This document shows, piece by piece, positions 33,880-45,336 of a stretch of DNA of 64,000 nucleotides. The notes below the pieces were generated by a model that was not told where the DNA came from, made no database searches, and was given only the letters and a program-made list of their open reading frames with translations. How positions within the stretch are numbered: the stretch's first letter is position 1; every line of letters begins with the position of its first letter. Source of the DNA: Prorocentrum cordatum. Lineage: Eukaryota; Sar; Dinophyceae; Prorocentrales; Prorocentraceae. The position numbers and the translations under genes were made by a program. The stretch lies in contig CAUYUJ010014326.1 of NCBI GenBank assembly GCA_963575745.1, forward strand, positions 90,001 to 154,000, given 5' to 3'.

Positions 33880-35244
33880 CTAGCCCCTCTTAGAGGTCGC
33901 CTTCGGGCGCTTGCCCTTGTCCTTCTCAGTGTCCTTGTCCTTGTCTTTGTCGCCCCTCCCTCCTTTCGAGGGTCTGCCCCCCGCCTGGTCCGCGCGGGGC
34001 CTTTTTTTTGCTTTGGGGTCCTTCTTTTTGTTGTCTGCGTTCTCCGCGTCCGCCCTGGCTGCGTCCGCCGTTGCTGCGCCCGTCTCTGGCTGCTCTGGTG
34101 TTGCCGCTTCTGGCGCTGCCGTCTCTGCCGCCTGCCGCTCCTCTGCCTCTCGTTTCTGTTTCTGCTCCGCTTCCTCCTTGGCCCGCGCTGCGTCCTCCGC
34201 ATCCTTGGCAGCCTTGGCCGCCTCTTCCGCCCTCCGTGCGGCCGCTTCGGCAGCCAGCAGCCTCGTCCTCGCCTGCGCTTCGGCGGCCTCTGCTGCCCTC
34301 TGCAGCTCGGCCTCTGCCTCCCGCCTCAGCGCGGCGTCCCTCTGCTGTTGTTGCGCCCGCCTCAGGCGGATGATCTCCTGCTCTGCCCTGCGCTCCGGCT
34401 ACTGCCGAAGGCGCTCTTTGTGCCTTTCGACGCACCTCTGCGCCGCCTCCGTGCGATTCAATGCCCGCAAGAGCCTCCGATGCTGCCTTGCGTGCTCTTC
34501 CTCTAGCCTCATCAGCTCATCAGGCTCCTCTGACTCCGCTTCCTCCTCCATGCCCTCTTCCTCCTCGCCCTCATCCTCCTCTTCTTCCTCTCCCTCTCGG
34601 GCTCCGTCGTCGGATCCGTCAACCTGCATTGCTTCGGCAGGTGCTGCCGCTGCTGCTGCTGCTGCTGCGGGCGGTGCTGCTGCTGCTGCTGCTGCGGGGT
34701 GTCCAGCCGCTGCTGCTGCTAACAGTGCTGCGGGCGGCGGGCCGATCGGTGGCGTTGGCCCCCCCTGCGGGGGCGGCGGCTGCGCTGCTGTTTCGTTCTG
34801 CTGCTCCTGTCGGGGAACGACGAAGTAAGCTCACCCCCATGAGAGGGGCCTCTTCTTGCGTTGATTCGGTCCCCCCTCGTTTATCCCCTCAAACAGGGGC
34901 CCTCCCTTCTTGGCAGCGCGGGGCAGAGGGGGGGGTGCGGTCCTGCAGCAGGCCGACCAAGACCGCCTCCCTGGCATCGCACCTCCGCTGCCAGTGCCTG
35001 GCAGGCGCAGAAAACTGACCAGGATAAACATTTTGAGAAAATCAAAACATCAAACCGACATAACTTCATTCCTCAATGTTTGAGGGTTCCCCCCTCCCCA
35101 CCACTTGCACCCTTGCGTTGCCTGGCTCTGGCGACCTCGCTCTTGCCGCCCCTCCACCTCCTCCCGTTGCGGTCGCGGTCGCCGTGCTCGTGGAACCACT
35201 GGGTCGCGTGGTGTTCCTGGCACGTCTTGCCAACGCACACCGAG
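33880..35244 (-). pseudogene. truncated zinc-binding/coiled-coil gene, unit 1
   Basis: Copy of the four-exon gene that is complete only in unit 3. Here exon 1 and the 5' half of exon 2 are missing because unit 1 joins unit 2 at 35244. What remains is the rest of exon 2 (35244-35158, CVGKTCQEHHATQWFH), exon 3 (34997-34943) and exon 4 (34806-33880). Exon 4 also carries a nonsense codon (TAG at 34399-34401, where unit 3 has GAG CAG) and lacks six bases near 34310. Without a promoter, start or first zinc-binding cysteines, and with a stop in the coiled coil, this copy should be non-functional. Confidence 0.8.
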
Positions 35245-37530
35245 GGTTATGTTCAGTTGTCCTAGGGTCTCGTTTAGTGTTGCCCCGTTCCTGTTTAGTG
35301 TTCCTTGGGTCTCGTTTAATTTTGGCAGGGTACTGTTTAGCTGTCCTAGGGTCTCGTTTAGTTGCGGCAAGGTCCTGTTTAGTTTTCCTAGGGTCCCGTT
35401 AAGTTTTGGTAGGGTCATGTTTCATGTTCCAAGAGTCTCGTTTTGTTTTGCTAGGGTTATGTTCCGTTGTCCTAGGGTCTCGTTTAGTTTTGCTAGGGTC
35501 CTGCTTATTTCCCCAATGAGTCCTGTTTAGTTGTCCGAGGGTCTCGTTTAGTTTTGTAGGGTCCTGTAAATGGGTTTCTAGGGTCTCGTTTAATTGTGGC
35601 GGGGTCCTGTTTAGTTTTCCTAGGGTCTCGTTTCGTTTTGCTAGGGTCCTGTTTAGTCTTCCTATGGTCCCGTTTTTTTGTAGGGTCCTGTTTAGTTGTC
35701 CTAGGATCTCGTTTAGTTTTGCTGGGATGCTGCTTAATTTTCCCAGGGTCCCGTTTAACGCTGCCACGGTCATGTTTAGTTTGCCTCGGGTCTTGTTTAG
35801 TTTTGGTAGGGTCATGTTTAGTTGTCCTACGGTCTCGTTTAGTTGTGGCAGGGTCGTGTTTGGTTTTCCGAAGGTCTCGCTTAGTTTTGCGAGGGTCCTG
35901 TTTAGATTTCCTAGGGTCTCGTTTCGCTTTCGCAGGGTCCTGTTTAGTTTTCCGAGGGTCTCGTTTAGCGTTGCTTGGGTCCTGTTTAGTTTGCCGAGGG
36001 TCTCGTTTAGTTTTGGCAAGGTCCTGCTTAGTGTTCCTAGGCTCTCGTTTAGTTTTGCGAGGGTCATGTTTAGTTTTCCGAAGGTCTCCTTTACTTTTGG
36101 CAGGATCTTGTTTAGTTGTTCTAGGGTCCCGTTTAATTTTGGTGGGCTACTGTTTAATTTTCGCGTGGTCTTGTTTAATTGTGGCCGGGTCCTGTTTAGT
36201 TGTCCTATGGTCTCGTTTACTTATGGTAGGGTCCTGTTTAGTTGTCCTAGGGTCTCGTTGGCGTCTGCCGAGGTCATGTTTAGTTGTCCTAGGGTCTCGT
36301 TCATTTTTCCTACGGCCCTGCTTAGTGTTTCTAAGGTCTCGTTTAGTTTTGGTAGGGTCCTGTCTGCAGTTGTCCCATGGTCTCGTTTAAGTTTGCTAAG
36401 GTTATGTTTAGCTTTCCTACCGTATCGTTTCGTTTTGGACGGGTCCTGCTTAATTGTCCTATGGTCTCGCTTAGTGTTGGTAGGGTCCTGTTTGGTTTTC
36501 TTATGGTCTCGTTTAGTTTTGTCATGGTCCTGTTTACTTTTCCTAGGGTCTCGTTTAGTTTTGGTAGGGTACTGTGTAGTCTTCCTAGGGTCTCTTTAGA
36601 TTTGCTAGGGTCCTGTTTAATTGTCCTGCGGTGTCGTTTAGTTGTGGCAAGGTCCTGTTTAGTTGTCGCAAGGTCTCGTGTAATTTTGGTAGGTTCCTGT
36701 TGGTTGTCCGAAGATCTCGTTTAGTTGCCCTAGGGTCCCGTTTAGAAATGGAAGGGTCTTGTTTAATGCGGTAGGGTCGTGTTTAGTTGTCCTAGGGTGC
36801 GGCGTAGTTTTCCTGGGGCTTCGTTTCGCTTTGGCAGGGTCCTGTTTAGTTTTCCTAGGGTAGGATCATGTTTAATTGTCTGTATGGTCTCGTTCAGTTT
36901 TGGCAAGGCCTCGTTTGATATTAGTCAGATCCTGTGTACTTTTTCCTATGGTCTTGTTTAGTTGTCCGAGGGTCTCGTTTAGTTTTGCCAGGGTCCTGCT
37001 TAGTTGTCCTAGGGTCTCTTTTATTAGTTGTCCTATGGTCTTGTTTAGTTGTCCTAGGGTATCATCATGTAATGTTGCTAGGGTCCTGTTTAGTTTTCCT
37101 ACGGTCTCGTTTAGTTTTGGTAGGGTCATGTTTCGTGTTCCAAGGGTCTCGTTTAATTTTGCCAGGGACATGTTTAGTTTTCCCAGGGGGCTCGTTTAGT
37201 TTTGGTAGGGTCCTGTTTAGTTGTCCGCGTGTCTTGTTTAGTTTTCCTAGGGTCTTATCTAATTGTCCGAGGGTCTCGTTTAGTTTTGGCGGGGTCCTGT
37301 TTAATTGTCCGAGGGTCTCGTTTAGTTTGAGCAATGTATTGTTTATTTTCCTAGGGTATCGCTTGGTTTTATTCGGGTCCTGTTTAGTGTTCCTAAGGCC
37401 TCGTTTAAAATTGCCAAGGTCCTAGGGTCTCGTTTAGTTTTGGCAAGGTCCTGTTTGGTTGTCCTAGGGTCTCGTTTACTTTTGGCATGGTCCTGCTTAG
37501 TTGTCCTAGGGTCTCGCTTAGTTTTGCTAG
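35245..37530. repeat. TTTAG-TAGGG satellite, block A (unit 2)
   Basis: Unit 2 copy of the 21/42-bp satellite, starting exactly at the unit junction. It is nearly identical to unit 3 and differs from unit 1 at many single positions, for example a shorter T-run near 35675. Confidence 0.95.
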
Positions 37531-37544
37531 GGGAGGCTCTGGAT

Positions 37545-37840
37545 TGAGATGATGTAGGTGGTCGCGATGACGATGGCCATGATGTCGGTGGTCATGATGT
37601 CAGGGGTCACGATGGCGATGGTCATGATGTCGGTGGTCATGATGTCGCTGATTGTGCTGATGATGTGGGTGGTCATGATGGCGCCTGCTACGGTGGCGGC
37701 GATGACGACGACGTCTTTTTTCCGCTCGCAAGCGTCGCGGCGCGAGCTGCCGCGACGCCGCCTCGGCCTCGGAAGGCGCGCCAGAAGCAGCGGCGCGCCA
37801 GAGGCAGTGACTCGGCCACGCCAGAGGCCTAGGCAACTAG
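37545..37840. repeat. GATG minisatellite plus flank, copy 1 (unit 2)
   Basis: Unit 2 counterpart of 23530-23830, with one extra T before the CCGCTCGCAAGC flank. Confidence 0.85.
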
Positions 37841-38216
37841 GCTGAGGCCAGCAGGGACGGCGAGGCTGGCGCTGGCTGCTTTGCGCCAGCGGATGAATGG
37901 GTGAATCCCTTCAGAGAAACCTTTCTGCCAAGCCGCCGCGGACCAACCAATGCAACCATCATCAAACGAGTTGAAACAAGTGCCACACTCCACGGCGAAT
38001 CAGGTTGCCGCAGGTCGGCTCGAAACGACGCCATAGGTCGGCTTGACGCCGCGGGTCGGCATGCATACGCTCCACGGCATCATAATGAGGCCGCCGTCAT
38101 CGTGCAAATGCCCACGGTGGCCTCAATCGGAGTCGGACTCATGCACGGTCGCCGTCTTCAGAAGACGGCCGTCTCATCCACCATGGCCTTAATTGGCCTC
38201 CTCATCCACCATTGCC

Positions 38217-38825
38217 TCAATCGGAGTCGGACTCCAACACGGTCGACGTCGTCTCCCAAACCTCCTCGCACGTGTATTCCACCGTGCACTCGACGTCCAG
38301 CGGGCCCCTCGTCTTGGTGCCAGCCGAGTACTTGTTGGTGCACGTCGACGTCAGGCCCTGGAAGATATCGCCAAGGCCGTCGGGGATCACCTCACCCTCC
38401 TTGAAAGTATGCACGATGCACTTCCTGCGCTTCTCGTAGACGACCTTCGCCAGCTTGCGCCGAGGCCGATTCCATGCCCCTCCCTCATCAGACCTTGCCG
38501 TTGCCATTGGCAGCTCAGCCTTTGGCGTCTCCCCAATGCCCGCAGGAGCCGCCGCTGCAGATCCCTCGCCGTCGTCGGCATGCGGTGGCACGCTGTATGC
38601 GGCGGCAAAACTCAAGCCACGCGGCATGCTGTCCTGGAGATCCTCCTGGGTGGCACCACCATCTCCACGCCATGAGGCTTCATGCGCAGGGCCTTCGGCG
38701 TCGCTCAAGCTGTCCTTCACCACCGTCACCATTGCATCTGTGGGCGGCGGCGTCTCCTGGGGCAGCTCCGGCGGCGATGGCGGCGGTGGATACGGAGGAG
38801 TCCTGGGCTGCGCAGACATGGCCAC
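38217..38825 (-). CDS. unknown 202-residue protein, unit 2 copy
   Basis: Same 202-codon frame as at 24207-24815, with only substitutions (start MAMSAQ, TDAMVTVVKDS in place of ADAMVTVVEDS, KEGEVIP in place of KEGAVIP). That the frame stays intact in all units while lengths elsewhere vary is mild evidence that it is coding. Confidence 0.52.
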   Translation of the reverse strand: MAMSAQPRTPPYPPPPSPPELPQETPPPTDAMVTVVKDSLSDAEGPAHEASWRGDGGATQEDLQDSMPRGLSFAAAYSVPPHADDGEGSAAAAPAGIGETPKAELPMATARSDEGGAWNRPRRKLAKVVYEKRRKCIVHTFKEGEVIPDGLGDIFQGLTSTCTNKYSAGTKTRGPLDVECTVEYTCEEVWETTSTVLESDSD

Positions 38826-38933
38826 GCGTGGAGGAGTTCACCGTGTAGAAATCAGCATGTATAAGGAGCCTGAGTTTTGAACCACAATGGCGAATGATCT
38901 CAGGCGGGGCAGGGCACAAGGGTGGGAAGCTTC

Positions 38934-39646
38934 GCGGAGCTGCTTGAACGTCTTGCTCTGCAGCGTGTTGTCCATGCTCGGGGGGGCCTCGACGAAGCCA
39001 GGGGTGAAAGCAGCCAGCGCTGCCCTCATGCCGCGCTTCTCGCCGCTCGGGTCCGTCAGTCCTCGAGGTGTCAAGCTGCGAGGCGCAAGCTGGGGCGCCG
39101 TGCAGCCTTGGACGGCCGCCCTCAGCAGGGGCGCTGAGCGCGGCGGCGGCCAGGCGGTGCTCGGGCCCTGCGGGTACGCCCAGGCGTTGCAAGGACAGGC
39201 GGAAGACGGAACAGAGACGACGACGACGACGACGACGACGACGGCGACGGCGACGGCGACGGCAACAGCGACGACGACGACGGTGGACTGCTTCCGAAGC
39301 GATCCACCGCGCCTGCAACCTCGTTGCAGGAAGCCTGACGCCAAGTGTTCAGCTTGTCTTTTCCTTGATCCTGACGCGGTCAGCTTGCGCCTCGGAGGCG
39401 GCCGTCAACGGGCACGCCCAGGCGTTGCAAGGACAGGCGGAAGACGGAACAGAGGTTCATGGGCCGTGCTTCGTGTCGTGCCTGGCGCCGTGCCTGGTGC
39501 TGTGCCTCGCGCCGTGCCTGGTGCCGTGCCTGGTGCCGTGCCTCGTGCCGTGCCTCGTGCCGTGCCTGGTGCCGCGCCTGGCGCCGTGCCCCGCGCCGTG
39601 CCTCTTGCCGTGCCGCGACGCACGTCGCCGTCGCCGTCGCCGTCGC

Positions 39647-39711
<65 letters not shown>

Positions 39712-40150
39712 TCGTCGTCGTCGTCGTCGTCGTCTCTGTTCCGTCTCCCGCCTGCCCCTGCAACGCCTGGGCGCGCCCGCAGGACCCGAGCACCGCCTGG
39801 CCGCCGCCGCGCTCAGCGCTCCTGAGGGCGGCCGCCCAAGGCTGCACGGCGCCCCAGCTTGCGCCTCGCAGCTTGACACCTCGAGGACTGACCTGATCCT
39901 TTCATCGTCAAGGCGTCCTCGACGTTGTCGGACCTGAGCGGCGAGCGCAGCGCCAAGGCAGCGATAGGCGCGTTTCGCATACAGATCCCATGGTTGGTGA
40001 TGTTCAAGACGGAGAAGCGCGGATGCGGGCCTTGTCGCGCCGATAAGGCGGCCGACATGAGGGCATCGCTGGCTGCGTTCACCCCTGGCCTCGCCGAGGC
40101 CCCCCCAGAGCATGGACAACGCGCTGCTGAGAGAGACGCTCAAACAGCTC
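38934..40150. repeat. large inverted duplication (unit 2)
   Basis: Unit 2 counterpart of 24926-26170. Its left arm is the most diverged of the three: about 36 bp that encode ADKAAD in the others are missing near 39030, and a 3-bp insertion lies near 39125. The right arm matches unit 1. Confidence 0.82.
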
Positions 40151-40324
40151 CGCACACAGTGCCCACGCGCCGACGCGCTGGGCCCTGGGCCAACCGAAGG
40201 GTGGAATCAAGCGGAGCGGGCAAGCCTTCTGGTTCGGTGACCGAAACCAGCGCCCCACCATCCCGCCCCACCTGATTCACCCCTTCGGTAAGCCCATCCG
40301 CTGGCGCCCCTTGATTCACCCCTT

Positions 40325-40595
40325 CGTTCAATGTTGCTAGGGTCCTGTTTAATTGTCCTAGGGTCTCGTTTAGTTTTGCGAGGGTCCTCTTTAGTTTTCC
40401 TACGGTCTCGTGTGGATGCTGGTAGGGTCCTGTTTGGTTGTCCTAAGGTCTTGTCTATTTTTTTATGGGGTCCTGTTTCGTTGTCCTAAGATCTCGCTTA
40501 GTTGTCCTATGGTCTTGTCTAGTTTACATAGGGTTTTGTTTAATTTTGCTAGGGTCCGGTTTAGTTGTCCTAGGGTCTCGTCTAGTTTTCCTCAG
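40325..40595. repeat. TTTAG-TAGGG satellite, short block (unit 2)
   Basis: Unit 2 counterpart of the short satellite block at 26346-26615, identical to it over most of its length. Confidence 0.9.
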
Positions 40596-40944
40596 CTGCA
40601 TCGTCAGCGTCGTCCTCACCATCATCGTCAACGCCTAGGGTCTTATAGGTATTTCACCGTCAACAGGCCATCAACCATCATCAGTATCATCATCGCTACC
40701 ATCGTCATCTCTTTCATTTTTTCATTTTTCGTCATTCATCTCACTGAGGGATGAATGGTTTAGAGCATGCTCGGCCCCCCCTTGGCGCCGTCCAGGACGA
40801 CCCAGCAGTGGGAAACTAAACGCGACCCAGGAGACAAACAAACAAAAAAAACAAAAACTAAACACGACCATGGCCGGTGGTGAAGATGGCGACTACTACA
40901 GCACGACTCACACAACCATGGTCGGTGGTCGATGAGGGCGGCGG

Positions 40945-41230
40945 GAGCGAAACTGAGGATTGAGATGCTGTCGGTGGTCATGATGACGATGGTCATGATG
41001 TCGGTGGTCATGATGCCAAGGGCCATGATGACGATGGTCATGATGTCGGTGGTCATGATGACGCTGTTTGTGCTGATTGTTTATGGGTGGTTCTTGATGG
41101 CGCATACACCACGATGGCGGCGGTGGACGAACGACGTCCTTTTTCGCTCGCATGTGTCGCGGGCCAGCTGCCGCGGACTCCGCCTGGCCTAGAAGGCGCC
41201 AGAGGCAGCCGCACGCCGGAGGCAGCAGTG
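40945..41230. repeat. GATG minisatellite, copy 2, heavily altered (unit 2)
   Basis: Counterpart of 26925-27240, but with many single-base insertions, deletions and substitutions, for example in the CGTCCTTTTTCGCTCGCATG flank. It lies in the unusually divergent stretch 40650-41440. Confidence 0.75.
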
Positions 41231-41452
41231 ACTCGGGCCACGGCGGAGCCTTGGCTAGGCCTGGGTTCGGCCAGAACGAGGGCCCATCAAGTTTGCGTAG
41301 CAGCAGCTGAGGCCAGCGCGCAGCGCAAAAGATTACTGAGAGGGCACCCTATCGCTGAGCAAGAGCAGGACTCAATCCAGTCCGCACCTCGACACCCAAA
41401 GAGAAAAAAGCTGAGGACCGCGCTCACTTACTCAACAGCTGGGCCCTCAAAA

Positions 41453-42810
41453 GCTAGGGTCTCGTTTAGTTTTGGTGGGGTCCTGTTTAGTTTTCCTAGG
41501 GTCTCGTTTACTTTTGCTAGGGTCCTGTTTAGTTGTCCCAGGGTCAGGGTCTTGTTTATGTTTTCCGAAGATCTCGATTAGTTGTCCTAGGGTCCTGTTT
41601 AGTTTTCCTAGGGTCTCGTTTAGTTTTGGCAGGGTCCTGTTTAGTTGTCCGAGGGTCCCGTTTAGTGTTGCTAGGGTCCTGTTTAGAGGTCCTGGGGTCT
41701 CGTTTAGTTTTGCTAGGGTCCTGTTTAGTTTTCCTAGGGTCTCGTTTAGATGTGCTAGGGCCCTGTTTCGATTTACTACGGTCTCGTTTAGTTTTGGTAG
41801 AGTCCTGTTTAGTTTTGCTAGGGTCCTGTTTAGTTGTCCTAAGGTCTCGTTTATGTTTGGCAGGGTCCTGTTTAAATTTCCTATGGTCTCGGTTAACTTT
41901 GGTAGGGTCCTGTTTGGTTTTCCCAAGGTCTCGTCTAGTTTTGGCAGGGTCCTGTTTGGTTGTCCGAGGGTCGCGTTTAGTAGTTGGTAAGGTCCTGCTT
42001 CGTTTTCCTAGGGTCTCGTTTAGTTTTGCCGGGGTCCTGTTCAGTTTTCCTAGGGTCTCGCTTAGTTCTGCTGGGGTCATGTTTAGTTGTCCTACGGTCT
42101 CGTTTAGTTTTGGCAGGGTCCTGTTTAGTTTTCCTGGGGTCTCGTTTAGTTTTGGCTGGGTACTGTTGAGTTTTCCTAGGGTCTCGTTTAGTTGTGCTAG
42201 GGTCACTGTTTAGTTGTCCGAGGGTCTCGTTTAGTTTTGCTAGGGTCCTGTTTAGAAGTCCTAGGGCCCCGTTTAGTTTTGGTAGGGTCATGTTTAGTTT
42301 TCCTATGGTCTCGTTTAGTTTTGGTAGGGTCCTGTTTAGTTTTCCCAGGGTATCGCTTAGAGTTGCTAGGGTCCTGTTTCGTTTTACTACGGTCTCGTTT
42401 AGTTTTGGTAGAGTCCTGTTTAGTGTTCCTAGTGTCTCGTTTAGTTTTGTCAAGGTCCTGTTTAATTTTCCTGGGGTCTCGTTTAGTTTTGGCAGGGTCC
42501 CTATTCGATTTCCGAGGGTCTCGTTTAGTTTTGCGAGGGTCCTGTTTCGTGTTCCTAGGGTCTCGTTTAGTTTTGGTAAGGTCCTGCTTAGTTGTCCGAG
42601 GGTCCCGTTTAGTGTTGGCAGGGTCCTGTTTAGTTGTCCGAGGGTCTTGTTTAGTTTGCTAGGGTCTTGCTTACTTGTTCTAGGGTCTCGTTTAGATTTG
42701 CTAGGGTCCTGTTTCGTTGTCCGATGGTATCGTTTAGATGTCCTCGGGTCTTGTCTAGCTGTCCTAGGGTCTCGTTTAATTTCCCTAGAGTCATGTTTAG
42801 TTGTCCTACC
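41453..42810. repeat. TTTAG-TAGGG satellite, block B (unit 2)
   Basis: Unit 2 copy of block B, almost identical to unit 1 and distinct from unit 3 at a dozen or more positions. Confidence 0.95.
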
Positions 42811-43035
42811 TTGAGACTCCAAGGTCGATCTATAGTGCGGGGTCGAACTATAATGCGGGGGTTATACTTTTCTGCGGGTCGATCTATAGTTCGGGCGCGC
42901 CGAAAATAGTTCGACCCGCCGTTTTGGGGCAAACGGGGCTTCAGCGCCCATGCTCGCGCTCACCCCACTGGGAGGGGTCCAACATATATTTGAGCGACAG
43001 CAATGAATGACACGATACACACAGAAGCGTTCTTT

Positions 43036-44906
43036 TCAAAGCATGCGCACAATCGGCTGGCCGCAGAACTTAGAGATGCACGCCACCGAAAACGCTCTCA
43101 TGGACCTCCTTTGGCCCCTCCTTCGGCCAAATGCAGCTACAGATCCACCGAAATCCTCATCCCTATAGTTCCAGTGCTTCGCTGGTTCACCGCCGCCCAT
43201 GCACAGCTCCAGAAACATGTGCATTTTAGGCTTCACTTTAAAATGGGCAGGAAGCGCGTCTTGCAAAGCGGCCGTCTGCGTGGCAAACTTACTCGAATGC
43301 TCTCTAAGAATGTCCACAGCAAATGGGTGATTGTCAGAGAGTGCCTCGTAACACCGAGATAAGCTTTTCATCCCTGCGTGAATGGACGATTCTACAGCTG
43401 CCCGCTCGTCGACGCCATTCCTCCTATCAAGGAAAGCCTCCGCCATCTCCAATGCCCATGGAACCATGTGCCTGAGCATCCCCGCGCCGCACCTCATCTT
43501 AGCCGTCGTTGCTTTTTTTCCTTTCACAACGCCCCGCGTCAGTCTCGATAGGCGGCTGGTCTTCTCACCTGGCGGCTGCCTGTCGTAGAACGCCATCAAA
43601 TGACCATGTAGTGTGGAGACGCGGCCTTTGTGGGTAGTTCCAGCCACCTTTTTGTGCGTTACAAGATACCATAGCAAGCCCCCTATGAAGTCAGCCGCTA
43701 CTCCAAGATCAACAACGTGTAACCAATCTAGCTTCAGCAACTTTTCGTTCGCATACGGCACTTGGAAGAGAGGGCACACCTGCTCGCCTGAAACGATAAT
43801 CTTCGCAAGGACTTCTGGCCATGTGCGTCGGTGCGTTCTCCACGGCGCGTCTCTCCCAGTCTGCGATTTCACCTGCGGGGAGTAGCCAAAAACACTCCTC
43901 CTCCTCCTCCTCCTCCTCCACCCCTCCTCCTCCTCCTCCTCCACCCCCCCTGGAAGGGGCCGCAAAACGACGACGACGCACCCCCTCCCAGAGGGGATTT
44001 CCATCCTCCCCTGATCTGTTGCGCCCCCATGGCCTCGTCCTTCTTGATGTTGCACAGGAAGCATACTTCGTCATCTTGCCAGCCAAGTAGCTTGAGCACC
44101 TCCTTCATCATCTTCCAGTCCCCTTTGATCTGGCAAAGCACTCCGCCAATTGGTAGGGTTGCATCGGCCACTTGTCGGCGCTTCCCCCATGCGTCCTGCG
44201 CGCCGAAGGGAGAGCCGTCGCGCCGTGCCGCCGGCCAGCGCTTCGCAGCCAAGTGAACAAAGCTCCACTGCACCACTGCAAAAACATCATCAAATGAGTT
44301 GGGGCCCACGTGCTCTTTGAGGAACGCTGTGATTGGGGCCCGCAGGTTTTTCCAGCGCCCCGCAGCCCCTGGCAACATGAGGCTGATGATCTCTGCGCTC
44401 ATCGATCGGTCCCAGAAGCAAGGGACCCCGTCCTGCCACACGCCCAGGGCCACCAGGTCGTTGCAACCACTCTCCGCCCTGGCTCTTTGCACGTGGCGCA
44501 GAGACACGCCGTCGAGACTCGACGTCTCCAGTAGCACGCTCCGCTCGCCAAAATGATGAAGTTGATGAAGTATTTCGTGAGGAAGCATCATCGCTAAGTC
44601 CATCAGTTGTTCTGTTTCAGACTTGGGGTCCCAGCCCCTCACCTGGCAGTGATAGAGCGGAGGCCACCCTTTCCTGAAGAAATCCCGCCTGAACTTCCTG
44701 GCAGCGTTTTTCATGCCCGACGTTGACTCCGCAGTGTGCAGGTCGGAGAGACCTGTCGCAGATGCAGAGACGCAGTCATTGATCAGCTGAGCGCCGCGCT
44801 GCCCGCTGACCACGTTGCTGCTTATCAGGTCCTGCACGTTCGCTCTCAGCCGCCTCTCCGGCGGCAAGCCCAACCTGTCATAAGGCAACCGCCGCCTGGA
44901 AAGCAT
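43036..44906 (-). CDS. transposase-like unknown protein, unit 2 copy
   Basis: Same structure as 29013-30883: ATG at 44906, intron ending before 43872, stop at 43036. Coding differences from unit 1 are a handful of substitutions (LGVWQDG for LGVWQNG, SLSRCYEAL for SLCRCYEAL, TTHKGRV for TTQKGRV). Both exons are open. The spliced-leader relic is preserved at 44946-44970. Confidence 0.6.
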
Positions 44907-44945
44907 CCCGCGGGGCCCGCGGGAGACAGGCGCGAGCGCGGCGGC

Positions 44946-44970
44946 CTTGAGCCACTGCAGTGGCTACGGA
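44946..44970 (-). other. probable spliced-leader relic, unit 2
   Basis: Identical to the 25-nt relic at 30923-30947, 40 nt upstream of the ATG. Confidence 0.55.
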
Positions 44971-45336
44971 CATGCGCGGCTGAGGCAAGGGGCCCTTGCC
45001 CTTTCCCGCGCCCCTCCTCCGCGCCCTCCTTCAATCCCTTTCATGCCCCTCCCCTCCAGCTACTCCCCTCCTGATGATACCAAGCCCCCCTCCCCCCCGC
45101 CCCCCCCTCCCCCCGCGCCCCTGCGATGAGGGGGGCTTCTTTACTGGCAAACCCAGAAACACGCGGCCCCTCACGAAGGGGCACCCCTGGCAGAGGAAGC
45201 GGCAAGTTCTCGTTTTCCCACGGGCGTCGGAAAGGCAGCGCTGCATGCGCGTCGTCGGGCGAGGCAGAGCATCTCAAACCCTACTGCATATATGCATGTA
45301 AATACTGATATGTAGATGTAGATGTAGGGCCGCAGC

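Larger units (their letters stand above)
21231..35244. repeat. 14-kb tandem unit 1
   Basis: First of three head-to-tail copies of a 14.0-kb segment (14,014 bp). Its left edge is within satellite block A. Its right edge is where the coding exon of the zinc-binding gene (ending CACACCGAG) joins GGTTATGTTC, the sequence found at 21231. Identity to the other units is very high with scattered substitutions and small indels. Confidence 0.95.

Noticed and set aside
33911-34828. Ser/Ala/Cys-rich plus-strand frame opposite the coiled-coil exon
   Set aside because: It is a shadow of the Glu/Ala/Arg-rich coding strand; biased codons on one strand leave the opposite strand open.
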